This document shows positions 1 through 11,740 of a stretch of 41,219 bases of DNA, piece after piece. Source of the DNA: Reticulitermes lucifugus (taxonomy: Eukaryota > Arthropoda > Insecta > Blattodea > Rhinotermitidae). How positions within the stretch are numbered: position 1 is the first letter of the stretch; each line of letters starts with the position of its first letter. The stretch spans positions 8,717 to 49,935 of the forward strand of contig JAKCWW010003202.1 of NCBI GenBank assembly GCA_026260175.1, written 5' to 3'. A model generated the notes under the pieces. It ran no database searches, was not told the DNA's origin, and was given only the letters and a program-made list of their open reading frames with translations. Position numbers and translations under genes: made by a program.

Positions 1-57
1 GTGGGTGTGTATATGGAACCAAGGGGGCGGTGGACCGAAAAAGTTTGGGAACCACTG
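1..57. mobile_element. hAT-like DNA element, right terminus only
   Basis: The stretch ends in AAAGTTTGGGAACCACTG, whose reverse complement begins CAGTGGTTCCCAAACTTT. This is the typical terminal inverted repeat style of non-autonomous hAT elements. The rest of the element lies outside the window, so no internal sequence or left end can be checked. The following 8 bases (58-65) would be one copy of the expected target duplication. Confidence 0.45.
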
Positions 58-65
58 CTCTAGGA

Positions 66-260
66 GAACTGGCCAAGTCCAAGGCCCTGTAACAGCATTT
101 TGTAACTTGTTGATTTTTTTATGATTAGGAGTTTTTACCTCCTTGCCAACCTCCAAGCTGAAGGACCACCCCTTGCCGGCTGGCTGCGACTGATAATTCA
201 ATATATTTGTCTGCCCTAGCAACCTTAGGACGCACTGATCATGGGTTGTATTTCTGTAAA
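66..260. repeat. Dispersed repeat B, copy 1
   Basis: This shares an ordered series of blocks with 13435-13660. The blocks are a CTGTAACA..TTTTGTAAC..GTTGATTTTT segment, then a 'CCAAGCT..AAGCTGGAGGACCACC' type segment, then 'TTGGCTG' and a CTTAGGACGC-like tail. It is an unnamed dispersed repeat, probably transposon-derived. It lies in the intron before the first visible B56 exon. Confidence 0.5.
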
Positions 261-361
261 TGTCATAAAATCTCTTTTGTGCTTTGTATGTTCTAATTTT
301 ACCTTTTTCCCCCCTTCTTACATGAAAATTTTATGTAAAAGTGATGTGTATATTCTTTCAG

Positions 362-481
362 GTGATGTTCCTTGGTGAGATTGAAGAAATTTTAGATGTA
401 ATTGAACCAACACAGTTTGTCAAAATTCAGGAACCTTTGTTCAGACAAATTTCAAGATGTGTCTCCAGTCCTCACTTTCAG
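362..481 (+). CDS. wrd: B56 exon (120 bp, phase 0 to 0)
   Basis: The acceptor is a pyrimidine-rich tract ending ATTCTTTCAG (g at 361) and the donor is CAG|GTAAAG at 482. The exon encodes exactly 40 residues, from VMFLGEIEE to SSPHFQ. It covers a conserved part of the B56 solenoid containing the EEILDVIEP and EPLFRQ motifs. It ends between codons, so it joins the next exon (GTG GCT GAG) directly. Confidence 0.93.
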
Positions 482-3400
482 GTAAAGATCTGTTATGCTA
501 TAAGCAGATGTGTTTGCTTGAAACCTTGCTTGTGCCTAGCTTATATAATGTCCACGGTTTGTGTGTGTGAGTGTGGTATGAAGCAGTCAAGAGGTGCCTA
601 TGCTTCTGTCTGTATTGCAGCATCTTTACTTTGCCAGTAGAATCTGTAAAGCTGTCTCAAGTGCAGTTGTGATTTAATGGTATCGCTATAGGGTTGTAAT
701 GTGCATGAATGGTTGAAGTGTAAGGATATATGGGACTCATAGCTAGAGACACTGTGGATTAGGGTGTAAATGTTATGTAACACCAGTCACATGACCAGGG
801 CCTCTTAGAGTTAGGTCCAAGGCCTATAAGAGGATGGAATAATGCTGTATTTAACCATTGGTACCTCATGCTACGTATACCCTTCACACAGGGTGATACT
901 CAGAACTCTGAAACATGGGTGTAGCTGACGGCCTATTGCAGGCTTTATTATGCAGCCCCCATTTAAATTCCTGTTGGCTACATATCACACCAGGCATTTA
1001 ATTACAGTGCCAAAGGGCTAATCAAATGCTGTGCCATTTTTTTTCGCAAAAAAGATAGTGACTCCAGAATTGGGGTGCATGATTAATTTGTGAGAAGGTT
1101 AGCAATGATGTGCAGCTTGTTAATTGCAAGGCTGGCAAAACTGCTTTTTCCAAACACTGTATTGTTTATAACTTTGTCTTTCTTTTGTGTATCCATGTGC
1201 ATGTGTTCTGCTGAACATGTGCACTGTGTGTGTGTGGTGCATGTGTTCTGCTGAACATGTGCACTGTGTGCATGTGTTCTGCTGAACACACACACACTGT
1301 GTGCATGTGGTGCATGTGTTCTGCTGAACATGTGCACTGTGTGCTTGTGGTTATGATCTTTCATCATTTATGAAAACTGGAAGTAATTCTAAAGGCAGAA
1401 CAGATTTGAAATGTGCTGATGGTAGAAAGTAGGATATTAGTGGAAGTTATATCTGAGACTGGGTAAAGAAGAAAGTTGGTGGTGCAGTGTGGTGTGAATT
1501 AGAAGAAGACGAAGCATCTGAGTAGCAGGGGGGGCATATCCTGAAAGCAGATGGCAGTAGTGGAAGTAAACACAGAGCATCACATTAAATTTGAAGACAC
1601 TACTGTGTATTGTAGACACATGCACTTGACATGTATACTGTAATATTTAATCAGTGAATATAAACCTATAATAGGAGCTCCCATTTTTTTTTGTGAGTTT
1701 CCCCCCATCCCCCACATATAGATCTCATTGTATGAACAGCATCAATGTAGTGAACTAGGGTTGAGCATTTGTGTTGTGATTTTTGTGGTTGATACCACGT
1801 GCACACACACACACACACTTTACCTTTCTTGTAACATTGATGTTTTGTATGTAAATTCTGCACCTTATGCTGTCACATTCATTGAACTCCTGGGTGGTGA
1901 CATGCTAGGTTGAAATCCTTCCCTGTAACAGATTATGATATATAAAAAAAAACTGGAGAATGTGGAACATTTCAACTTTTTGGGTAGCATGATAACAAGT
2001 GATGCAAGGTGTACACGTGCAATTAAATCCAGAATTGCCATGGCAAAGGCAGCACAACAAGAAGAAGACTCTTTTCACTAGCAAATTGGACTTAGATTTA
2101 GGGAAGAAACTAGTAAAGCGTTACATTTGGAGCATAGCTTTGTATGGTGCTGAAACGTGGACATTTCAGAAAGTAGATTAGAAATACCTGGGAAGTTTTG
2201 AAATGTGGTGCTGGAGAAGGATGGAGAAGATCATTTATCTCAATCATGTGAGAAATGATGAAGTATTACATAGAGGCAAGGAGGAGAAGAATATTCTACA
2301 TGCAATAAAAAAGAGGAAGGCTAATTGGATAGGTCACATTTTGAGTAGGAACTGCCTTTTAAAACACATTATTGAAGGAAAGATAGAAGGAAGGGTAAAG
2401 TGATGGGAAGATGAGGACAATGAAGTAAGCAGCTACTGGATGACCATAAGGAGAAGAGAGGATACTGCAAAGTGAAAGAGGAAGCACTAGATCGTACTCT
2501 GTGAAGAACTAGCTGTGGAAGAGGCTATGGACCTGTCGTAAAACATACTACAGAATGAATGAATGAATGAATGAATGTAGATCAAGTGATAGTTTTGGGT
2601 TTCTGCATCCTGTTGTGCTTAAATTGTATCCCTGCTTCTTACCTTCCATAGCTCTGATGGACCAAACTCCCTCAAACTGTCCTATATAATCAACACATTT
2701 TCTTCCTTCATATCACTTCATCATGCATTTGAACCACTCAGCCAACCTGAAGGTGGAGACAGTACGCTCCTTTGAAATGTCAGAACATTTAACCACTACA
2801 CAGTGCAGAAAACCAAAAGAAGACCACCTTCTAACTTGTTCATACCATTTTCTAATTTGTATCTTTTTTGCATCCAGTGATTGCAGAACTGTACCGTATA
2901 TACATTGCAGATTACACCCCTGATTGGTATTTGAAATGTATCATACAGATGGTGGTCATCTTGTTAATGCATGTGGCTTTGGTAAATTTATGCGTGAGTG
3001 CACTTGCGGTGGACAATGTTGTGTCATAATTCACTGCATCTTATTTTCATGGAATTGTGGTATGTCTTTAGGTGGCTGAGCGTGCATTGTACTTCTGGAA
3101 TAATGAGTACATAATGAGCCTGATTGAGGAGAACAACCATGTGATAATGCCGATAATGTTCCCAGCTCTGTATCGCATCAGCAAAGAGCACTGGAACCAA
3201 ACGATTGTGGCTCTTGTGTACAATGTGCTCAAAACCTTCATGGAGATGAACAGTAAGCTGTTTGACGAGCTTACGGCTTCCTACAAGGCAGAGAGACAAA
3301 AGTAAGCGGTTATATAACTTAAGTTTCATATTTGTTGGCTCTCGAGGTGGTCATTAGACACTGTTTTTGGATTGGTTTTTGTTTTTTTCTTCATGTAGTA

Positions 3401-4359
3401 GGCACCTGAATGACTGCCAACCTCAAAATCATCTTTATGCCCTCCTTTGGTCATACTGTAGTTTTGTATAGGTTCATACTTTTGAGTTATCTTCAGAAAT
3501 TTTGTTTGCACGTTCTTTCCATTCTTTTCTCTGTGTACCAGTGACTGCAACTACAGTAGTGTCTCAATGTTCGTGATTAATTGGGACCTATGATGCTGTC
3601 ATGAACATCGGAATGTGATAGTTTTTTGTTTCTTTCGTTCTTTCTTTCTTTCTTTCTTTCTGTGTTTCCTTTTTTTTGTCTCTATGAGTAAGATTTTACT
3701 AATATTGACAGGTAAATTAGGGTTTCTTTAAGGCAGAAAGGGGGGCTGTCCAAGGCCCAGGTGTGGCCAAACCCTGCTGCATCTCAGTATCTACACCCCT
3801 GTTGTGTATCCTTTTCTTTGCCTGAAATAATGCTGTTCCTTCATTCTTGGCCAGTGGGTAAGCACAAGGTGTGATGGAACCAGACTATTCATAATGCAGA
3901 GGCACAAGATTGAGCAGCAGAAAGTCTTAAAACATGCTGGAATAAACATAAATTTATGTTTAGTAGCATTTGTCACTTACAGATTGTTTTGTAAAGGTAG
4001 CTTTCCTGACTGACTTGACTTCAGATCTGGTGAAGTAACACATTTCTGTACATTTTCTGCTTCACAGTAGTGAAACACCTGTTATATTGAAATATATTTG
4101 GAATATCACTTTCCGTGATTGTATTAACTGATAGCAAATTTGTAGTTGTTCCGTTTTGGTTCAGTCTCTGCTGCTTTAAATTGTTCTGATATGTTGCCTA
4201 ATATAAATTTAAAGTGAATGAACTCTGCAGAAAAACTGCATTGGCAGCTCTCATTAACAATTGTTTGTTTGCAGAGAAAAGAAGCGTGAGAAGGAGAGGG
4301 ACGAGCTGTGGAAGAGACTGTCAGAGCTTGAAGTTAATAACAAAGTAAAAAAGAAATAA
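362..4359 (+). CDS. wrd: PP2A B56 (B') regulatory subunit, gamma/delta type, 3' part of gene
   Basis: B56 subunits join the PP2A scaffold and catalytic subunits and direct the phosphatase to substrates carrying short LxxIxE-type motifs. The three exons joined (362-481, 3072-3301, 4275-4359) give about 145 residues: the last part of the B56 HEAT-like solenoid followed by a basic, charged C-terminal helix. Family hallmarks are visible: [72 protein letters not shown] and KLFDEL. The run RISKEHWN plus the REKERDELW tail fits vertebrate PPP2R5C/PPP2R5D better than the alpha/epsilon class. The insect counterpart should therefore be wrd (well-rounded) rather than wdb, though that paralogue choice is from memory. 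Upstream exons lie to the left of the window. No frameshift or internal stop is seen. Confidence 0.93.
1196..1350. repeat. Tandem repeat, about 4 irregular copies of a 31-40 bp unit
   Basis: The unit core is CATGTGTTCTGCTGAACA followed by a variable GT/CA-rich spacer such as TGTGCACTGTGTG. Four copies are visible, and their lengths differ because of the dinucleotide part. The core GTTCTGCTGAACA is itself partly palindromic. Confidence 0.85.
1802..1818. repeat. (CA)n microsatellite
   Basis: An uninterrupted CA run of about 8 units inside the B56 intron. Confidence 0.85.
1935..2577 (+). mobile_element. Non-LTR retrotransposon 3' fragment with (GAAT)n tail
   Basis: Translated segments read [15 protein letters not shown], then (in another frame) [60 protein letters not shown], and [13 protein letters not shown]. 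This is the classic C-terminal region after the reverse transcriptase domain of an arthropod LINE. At least one frameshift (near 2050) and stops at 2179 and 2401 make it dead. It ends at 2553-2577 in a GAATGAATGAAT tail, which suggests an intact 3' end. Confidence 0.88.
3072..3301 (+). CDS. wrd: B56 exon (230 bp, phase 0 to 2)
   Basis: The acceptor is TGTCTTTAG (g at 3071) and the donor is AA|GTAAGC at 3302. It encodes [14 protein letters not shown] through YKAERQ plus two bases of a lysine codon. It carries the most conserved part of the B56 fold, including [15 protein letters not shown] and [10 protein letters not shown]. The lysine codon is completed by the first base of the exon at 4275. 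Confidence 0.95.
3302..4274 (+). other. wrd: B56 intron
   Basis: Phase 2 intron, GTAAGC to TTTGCAG. It contains a TTTC microsatellite (3629-3660). Around 3588-3612 it has a single GCTGTCATGAACATCG unit that matches the minisatellite unit at 5494-5730. Nothing gene-like is seen. Confidence 0.8.
3629..3660. repeat. (TTTC)n microsatellite
   Basis: A near-perfect run of TTTC units with one TTCG interruption, in the last B56 intron. Confidence 0.85.
4275..4359 (+). CDS. wrd: B56 terminal coding exon
   Basis: The acceptor is TTGTTTGCAG (g at 4274). The first base completes the lysine split from the previous exon. It then encodes [20 protein letters not shown] followed by a short lysine-rich end, with TAA at 4357-4359. 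The basic, charged helix matches the gamma/delta-type C-terminus (REKEREELW in vertebrates). The tail after it is shorter than in vertebrate delta subunits. Confidence 0.93.
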
Positions 4360-5460
4360 CCCAAATAAAAGTGACCATGTGATATATCTAAAATGAAAAA
4401 AAGTCATAGAAACTTTATTTGCTGTTATATTTGTTGTGTGATGAAAAGTGCGATTGTCCGGACCCGAAGATCTTAAAAGTGATCACATTACAGTTAGTTG
4501 GTCGATGATCTGTGTCGAGCAACAGAATTAGTGATAGAGGAATGGAGCATTGCAGCTGCCAGCATGGTGCTAAACCAATATTACAAAGATGCGATTGTTT
4601 CAGATTTTGAACTTGCGGACAGAACGTACCTTGTTGGTGATTCAGTTGATCGGGGCGGAAAGAAAGACATCCCTTGCGGTATCGTTGTTCACCTGTAAAT
4701 GTACCTCCAAAACCCAATAATTCTTAGCAGGCAAAACTGAGTATCGATGTGCATACACCAAGTGCTACCATTCTGCACAAATTGTTGGCATTTCCACCGA
4801 CAGAAGTCTTAAATAACATTAACATATATTATACATAAAATACTGTATAGTGTATACATATTTGACGTAAACTGCTGCCAAAAGTAATAAAAATATATAT
4901 ACATAAATATATATACGGGCAACAAGAATTACCATGTATTTTAAAATTCATTTGGCTATTTCTATAGGCAAATCGTGAATAAATATGATTGATGATATTA
5001 ACTAACTAGATGCTTCAGATTTTTTAGTTAGGTCTCAAAGTGAACGATTCTGTACTGGATGCAATAATTGAATCGTCCCCATGCACTAACTAGCATAGTT
5101 GTACCAGTGCTTATTCAGCTGCAAGTGTGGGAGCTTTCAGATGTTCACTGTCACATGAGAACTATGGGTGGGTTGTTTTCAGGTTAGGTTGCCCTCATAT
5201 ATTCATTTCTTTGCTTGTTATTCCTGCATCATGTTGTATAAGGGTATATGGTACCATTTATATTGGCGTTTGTGGCATATAGGAGTTATGTATGTTAAAA
5301 TCATGCCATTAAGCTGTTACGATCTCAAATGTTTATAGGTAAGATGCTATCGAGTGTCATCAGTGTACATTCGTGTCGTGAATGTACTGTAATATTTATT
5401 AAAGGAGCAGTTCAGCTTAGAAATGACTTCTTATTCAAAAATAAGAAACATTTACACTAG
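4360..5460 (+). other. B56 3' UTR and downstream flank
   Basis: An AATAAA lies only five bases past the stop (4364-4369). Further possible signals sit near 4885 and 4980, so the true cleavage site is uncertain. The part at 4440-4690 is visibly richer in G+C and CpG than its surroundings and is open on both strands for 66 and 100 codons, without recognisable protein similarity. I read it as UTR. Confidence 0.45.
4364..4369 (+). terminator. Candidate poly(A) signal AATAAA for B56
   Basis: Canonical hexamer, but so close to the stop codon that a more distal site is likely to be used as well or instead. Confidence 0.35.
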
Positions 5461-5493
5461 AGTCTGGATGTTGATGATGAGTTGGGACTGATG

Positions 5494-5730
5494 ATGAACA
5501 TTGCTGTCATGAACATCGCTGTCATGAACATCGCAGTCATGAACATTGCTGTCATGAACATTGCTGTCATGAACATCGCTGTCATGAACATTGCTGTCAT
5601 GAACATCGCTGTCATGAACATCACTGTCATGAACATCGCTGTCATGAACATCGCTGTCATGAACATCGGTCATGAACATCGCTGTCATGAACATCGCTGT
5701 CATGAACACCGCAGTCATGAACATCAGAAT
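5494..5730. repeat. 15-bp minisatellite, about 15 copies
   Basis: The unit is ATGAACATCGCTGTC, with T/C variation at ATC/ATT, and one copy is shortened near 5665-5670. Because the period is a multiple of three, several frames stay open. They would read MNIAV repeats on plus, and MFMTA or HDSDV repeats on minus. These frames are by-products of the repeat and not genes. Confidence 0.95.
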
Positions 5731-8700
5731 CAACTTTTACTGTAAAACACTTACTTTGTTTCCAATATTTATCAAGTACCAGTAAGAAAAATATAAAATA
5801 ACCTCAAACAGCATGAAGGTTTAATTTTAATAAAATACAAGCACTTGTTAGGAGCATAAAATATGTCAGATTATTCAAGGAGTGTCTCATTCCATAAAGC
5901 ATAAAAACAATCAACCCCACTTAATGAAAGATAGAGCTTGCTCAAGCCAAGAGTGATCTCAGCAATAGCAGGAGAGTGGGGGAAGCCAACTTACCAGCGC
6001 ATGGTCTTCTCCTGTTACATTGGAACCAGTCATGAAAGTCAAAACATTGGTAATAAGCTGGTCTGTCCTTAAAGGTTGAAATCCTGAACATTGAGGTTCA
6101 TGCAGTCTGGGACTTATGTTTGTTCAAGTGGAGAGGATCACAATTTTCAGGATGGTGATGAGGTCACTTGTGGTGCATTTTATGACGTGAAGGCGATGTA
6201 GAGAGGAGATATGTGGAGGTGTGCATATTGCATACCACAGTGCTCTGCAGATAATTATGATTTTGTTCTCTTTGTTTTTCTTCATATCTGAGAAGTCATT
6301 TTTAACCCAGACTGCTCTGTTAATATATAATGAGCACTGCATACTGCAAGTGATTCTTTGAAAAAGCATTAGTCATATTTTTCTGAAGGAAAATAATTTT
6401 CTTGTTTACAGGAAAATGTTGCTCATGCGACAGTCAAATTTGACATGTTACAAAGCTGATAGCTAAACATAAGCTGTTATTTGTAGTCATAAATCTGCAT
6501 GTTTGTAAATGAATTTTAATTCATTACTGTGTCTATTTTGTAAACTGAAATTTATTTATTGAGGGTAATAAATGTGGGTTTAATTCATTGATTTTATGGG
6601 ACTTGTGAAAGATTCATTATATTAGGGGCATAAGTGCAGTTTCTCATAATGATACATGGTGTTATATTGGCAAAAAAATGTTATTACGTTTAATATATTA
6701 ATTGGTTCGGCAGGAACATAACATATTTTGAATGGTTTAATTTATAATAACAATAAACGCTGCACCTCTGCTGACATAGTTAATAACACTGTATCAGTGC
6801 TACGTACAAACTGGTATTGTGTACCCTTATAACGATGTAGTCACTACGTGTATGGTACTTTGACTTGTAAATCAAAAATGTTGCAGTTTGGTTTATTTTA
6901 ACCATATCAGCATGATGTTTGGTTACATCAGTCTTGAGTAGTTTCTTGCTCATTTTGTGCTTAACAAAGAATGAACTGTGTAGCACCTAAAATATTTCTG
7001 GTGATGAAATCAGTCAACTTTTGGGTCAGTACTGGGGAACAAAAGGACTAATCATATTTACAGAGTAAGGTATACTGGAAATGAACTAATGCATGATTTG
7101 GTTGTACAGAGTTCAGAATGGATATGTAAGCAAAGCTTACAGTAAATTTCCACTGGTACACCATAGCTTACATTATTTGTTTTATTGTCTGTTAACTAAA
7201 AATTATATAGGCACAAACTTGCAGCTATAGAACAATTCAGTTTTACATACAGTGTGTGTCTTTTATCGTTGCTGTGAGCACAGCAGCTGTCATGGGATGT
7301 CCTGGTGAATGCAGGCTTTCTATGCAATAAAGCTACTGTGCTTGGTGTGGGAACAAAAGAAAGACTGTAATTTTAATCTGTAATACCAGTTATGTTACTG
7401 TGTACACTGTTGCCTGGAACAGAATTTTATTCAGTTGGTGTTGTATGTTATCTAATTTTTCATGTGTCTAATCAGAAAATTTAGAAAGGTTCTGACTGCC
7501 TTATTAAGTGAAAGATTTGTGCCCAAGACAATGCCAAGTCAGTTGCAGGTTACATAGTTATGGTCTCCTTCCATGACTGGTATTTTATTGTTCCCAGTGG
7601 TGTATGGGTGAATGCTCAACGTGTAAAACATGTTATGGCATGCTTGTATGCATATTGTCGAGGAAGAATGGAAAATGGTGTGCATTGTGAGTATCTGATA
7701 AGTGGTGACATAAAAAAGAGCTGTTAAAAATGATAGTCATTTGTGACAACACAGAAGGATTAAGTTTGTTTATATGTCTTTTCTCCTGCCCCCCCCCCCC
7801 ATCCCATCTCCTTCAGGTTTTCCCCTCACAATGGATGCCAAACAAACTCCGTTAATCCGTGAGCCTTGCTACCACTGAGTGTCCATTCAGTAGTGCAAGT
7901 ATGATACTGCCTTACCTTTCTGTATCCAAAGTTCATGCAGTGTCATTTTGCGTGTAAATAGTATGCATTGGTTAGAGAAATTTTAATTTTTTCCCTTACA
8001 CCATGACTGAGATCAAGTAAAAATGAATTGTCTTTTATAGGAATCTGAAGTACCAATAAAAATAATAGTATGTATAGCTGCATTCAAACCAAATTTTAAA
8101 CAATAAAGAGCTACAATTTGTGCTGGAATTGCCATTTTTTTTTCTTCTCAGTCTTGTGAAGATTCACTGTAGGAGGAAACCACTTCAGTTTTTTCACTGT
8201 AGACATCTGTTGCTTTTATATTCCTTAGTAAAGGGTTGTGTACTATAATTGGCATATTTGTAGTCTTGTTGATATTTAAATGGACATAATATTTATATTC
8301 ATATTCATATACAAGTACAGATATGCATGCCTGTAGTGACATTGAATATTACCACTCCTGACATTATTTAGCAAAGGAATTTATCCGTGATGTGGGTATT
8401 TCTGAAGTTGGCAGCAAATTCTGTAACATTATAAATCAAAGGAACAAATGTTATATGTTGTGCAGATTGTTTATATAGTGCTGCTAAAGTTATTAGGAAG
8501 GCAACGAAAGACTGGACAAGCTTTTCATGTTTTGGCTTTATTTTATTTGTTGACAGAATTGCAGAATTACCACTCAGTGTGTGAAAATAATCTGCAGTTG
8601 TATGTTTCTTAAGTGTCAAATCTATTAATAGGACACAGTGTCAGGATACGGTAAGTATATTGAGTTAGGTCTCCAGTGTCAATGTTGCATACTGGACCAG

Positions 8701-8867
8701 GTAGAGCCCAATTTAAATCTTACAGCACTGCACAAAGAACTGATTTAAGTCACTTGGACTCATCCACATGAGGCACTGTTGGGTTAATTGCTCACAAGCA
8801 GCGACAGAGCATGGATTTTTGTATTTGCCCACTGCTAACTGAACAAAAACATTATTGAGGAGTATTT
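5731..8867. other. Intergenic spacer, no gene seen
   Basis: A+T-rich unique-looking sequence downstream of B56. It contains a homopolymer C run (7789-7800), but I see no exon-like open frame with splice signals, RNA gene or clear transposon. Confidence 0.6.
7789..7800. repeat. Poly(C) run
   Basis: Twelve consecutive C residues, unusual in this A+T-rich context. Its length may be uncertain in the assembly. Confidence 0.8.
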
Positions 8868-9110
8868 TTCTTCTGAGGTATGATACCACATCACTGGGTA
8901 GTTGTTCAAAGGAACGTAGTGCCTTCAGCAGTCTGGAGATCTAGGACCTTTGAAAATGGAGGCAGTAGAAGGGTCTGTATTTCCTAGAATCTTGAAGATG
9001 AAGGTATTACCTTCCTTTGACACGTTGAGAACAACTACCCATTGACACAGCGTCATATTCCAGAAGAACAGAATCCTCGACCACGCTGCTACAAAAACCC
9101 TAAAACTCGC
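8868..9110. mobile_element. Foldback element family 1, copy 1
   Basis: The left arm begins TTCTTCTGAGGTATGATACC and passes through ACTGGGTAGTTGTTC..AACGTAGTGCCTTC. The right arm is its inverse, through GAACAACTACCCATTGACACAGCGTC to CCAGAAGAACAGAATCCTCG. The two arms face each other around a short centre. The same arms recur at 11649, 26437, 31757, 35675 and 39597. No coding capacity was found, so it is a non-autonomous hairpin-type element. Confidence 0.8.
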
Positions 9111-9530
9111 AAAACCATTGTTTTTGAAAACTCGTACTATATTATTGCACTGTCCAAGATGGGAAACCTTAGAATTACCTGTAGTCAAAGACCTGAAATA
9201 ACATGCATTATATGGAAGTGTATGTAAGACGGGGCATTAAATGGAATAGAAGTGAGATACGTAGGTAAGAACACAAACCCTTTTTTTCTTTAGAAAGAGG
9301 GACGACAGTGCTGCAGGCATATTCACTCACATCTGCCAGTGCTATGACACCTAGTCTTGTATGCCAGGCTGTAAGCAAGCTGCCTGCACACACAGGTACC
9401 ATATGATTGTGGTGAGACTAACAAACAACATGGAGCAGAGTCCTTGAGGAGCCAGCAGTTGTTTGCCCTCTCAAACTTGGTGCATTTTATGGAACGTGAA
9501 AGTGCTTGAGTGTTCACAAGAGCCTGCTAC

Positions 9531-9620
9531 TTGTCCTAATACTAAGCCAGATGAATCCAATTCACTCCTTCCATCCTTTTAAGATGCATTTTAATATTAT
9601 CCTCCCATCAGTGCCTGTCT
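9531..9620 (-). mobile_element. Non-LTR retrotransposon 3' fragment
   Basis: Read on the minus strand it matches the end of the LINE family seen at 18160-18640: the stretch equivalent to W(E)DNIKMD..K followed by 'DWI.LAQD'. It is a short, degraded copy. Confidence 0.5.
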
Positions 9621-11648
9621 GATGGGACTATTATTGTCTTGCAGATCATGTCTATACATTGGAGCTTCAGTCTACTAAAGATTTGTATCTGCACATAGAA
9701 TCCTGCACAACTTCAATGTTTTTGCAGATTTTGAAGGAAATAAAATGCCAACATTTTTTTTTTCTTCATATGATACTGTGTAATTTACGGTAATATGGAT
9801 GTCATAGAATCAGTCTCATGTGAATTATTGTCTCAAGGCAGGAAGTATTTGACAGTTGTTCAGGCACTCACTGCAACTGTAACAGAAAAGACGAGCGTTT
9901 GTGTCTTAGAAGAGCACGAGCAGGAGAGAGGGACAAACAAAAATACAGAACTTTTCCTGAAGTATTAAAAGTATGTACTCTAACGTCCTACTCCTGCATT
10001 CCTTTATTCCTTCACATGTAGTCAGAATTGTATTTTGTTATGCTGAGATGTCATTTTTTTAACATAAAGTTTGTAGTTTTCCTAATGAAATTCACTTTCA
10101 ACTTACTTTCATGTTATTAGGGCACTGGGAAAGCTGTTCCACCCTGCAGTCTTCAGGAACTGTGTAAAAACTATCTAGACTTCACCTCCCAACTACTTAA
10201 TTTCATAGTGCACAATGTGTGTGTGTTATTGGTTACAGAAACAGCTGTGTAACATGTGTACATATAACATTATCTTGAGCATAAAAAAATATGGTGGTAA
10301 TGTATTTGTTAAGAATAAAACATATTTTTTTGTAGTCTGTTCTAATAGAATAGGTCAGCTGTATATTTACTCTATATTGTCTTTGCCTTAAATAAATAAT
10401 TTTTTGAAGTGCCATATTGAATTTTGTTAGTGGAATGAGTTACAAGGAGAGAAGGTGGTCTGTGAGAGAGAGAGAGAATTTGAGAAAAAACAGTTCATTA
10501 TAGATGGCATTTTATGCATGAAGTCACTTCAGCCAGGTCCAGGACTGTGTTTGTGTCAGGTAACTCACTGCACAAACTCGTAACGACAGTGACTTCTAAC
10601 TACATGCCCCCAGTCATGTTTATAGCTGATTGCATTGCTTTAGTGATTTGTGATCAGCATGTAAAATTGAGTGTTTTTTGTTGTATGTCAGTTTAATGAA
10701 GTACAGGAATCTAGAAGAACACCTGTGAATTAAATCTCATTGCAGTGGAGTAACTGTTGACAGTTCCAAAAGTTGAGCTTGCAAATACTTCCAGTATTGG
10801 CAAGAACCTGCACTGGCAAATTTAGGGAAGTTCTCCCACTTTGCTCGATGAGTAGGCCATGTAAATTCGACATACAGCCCTTTCAGCTCATGCAAGTCGT
10901 GTATACCACAGTACTGTGTAACCACAGAACTATTTCTGCTAGGGCTCTGAACTATATTGAACCACAAATTGAAAACCAGACTGCTTAATTTTGCTGAACC
11001 TGAACCAGTAATTTGTTAAAAACTGATTCACGTCACTCAGAGTACAACTTGGGGGTAACTTGATGTACTTTTGAGGTTCTATGAAGGTCAAAATATGCTG
11101 TATTTATTGTTCTAGAGTTAAACAGTGACAGGTTCTAATTTGTTCGTGGACTTGTTTCAGCCACAAGTATTTCAAAATATGTTGCAAAACATTGAGATCG
11201 GTGATACACTGCACCTTTCCAGGACCCATGTACGGCATCATGTCCACATTAACACGAACACTTGTCAGCAACAGTTTACTTACCAAAGGACAAGGTCAGT
11301 CTACAGAGCTTTGTACGTGAGGTGTTGGGATGAAATTGTGCTTTGTTGGCCGGGTTGGACATATAGTAAATAAAAATGTTTTGTGTGCTGTGGTAATGTT
11401 GGGTGATGGCAAAGTTAATGTAATCGTTATTGTGACTGTGGATGAACTGAAAATCATGGCTTCTCTTCTGTATGCATGATTGTAAATAAGATAACTAGGT
11501 TATTTGCAAAATTATGTTTAAAGGAGAGTGTTCAATCCATGCAGTATTGTGCCATTCTTTTGGAAACTGATGTTAAATGCTGTATCTGGGTTTGAATCTT
11601 GGGACAAGTTTATGGACGAAAGTTTATTTTCCTACTAATCAATTCAAG
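9621..11648. other. Intergenic spacer, no gene seen
   Basis: Mostly A+T-rich unique sequence with a short (GA)n at 10463-10478. Open frames up to 82 codons lack similarity to anything I know and lack splice context. Confidence 0.55.
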
Positions 11649-11740
11649 GTGCCTGGGATGTGATACTGTGTCACTGTGTTAAGTAGTTGCCAAAGTTTTG
11701 AAGGATTGTAGTGCTTTCATCCTCATTGTCAAACAGTCCA
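11649..11740. mobile_element. Foldback element family 1, single arm (copy 2)
   Basis: GCCTGGGATGTGATACTGTGTC, then TAGTTGCCAAAGTTTTGAAGG and TGTAGTGCTTTCATCCTC, follow the left-arm consensus of this family. No facing right arm is visible, so it is a truncated copy. Confidence 0.6.

Larger units (their letters stand above)
482..3071 (+). other. wrd: B56 intron
   Basis: Phase 0 intron with GT..AG ends (GTAAAG to CTTTAG). It holds a short tandem repeat (1196-1350), a CA microsatellite (1802-1818) and a non-LTR retrotransposon fragment (1935-2577). I see nothing gene-like elsewhere in it. Confidence 0.85.

Noticed and set aside
5452..5745. Open frames reading MNIAV, MFMTA or HDSDV repeats, up to 93 codons
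   Set aside because: They are produced by the 15-bp minisatellite, whose period keeps frames open on both strands. They have no splice context or non-repeat portion.
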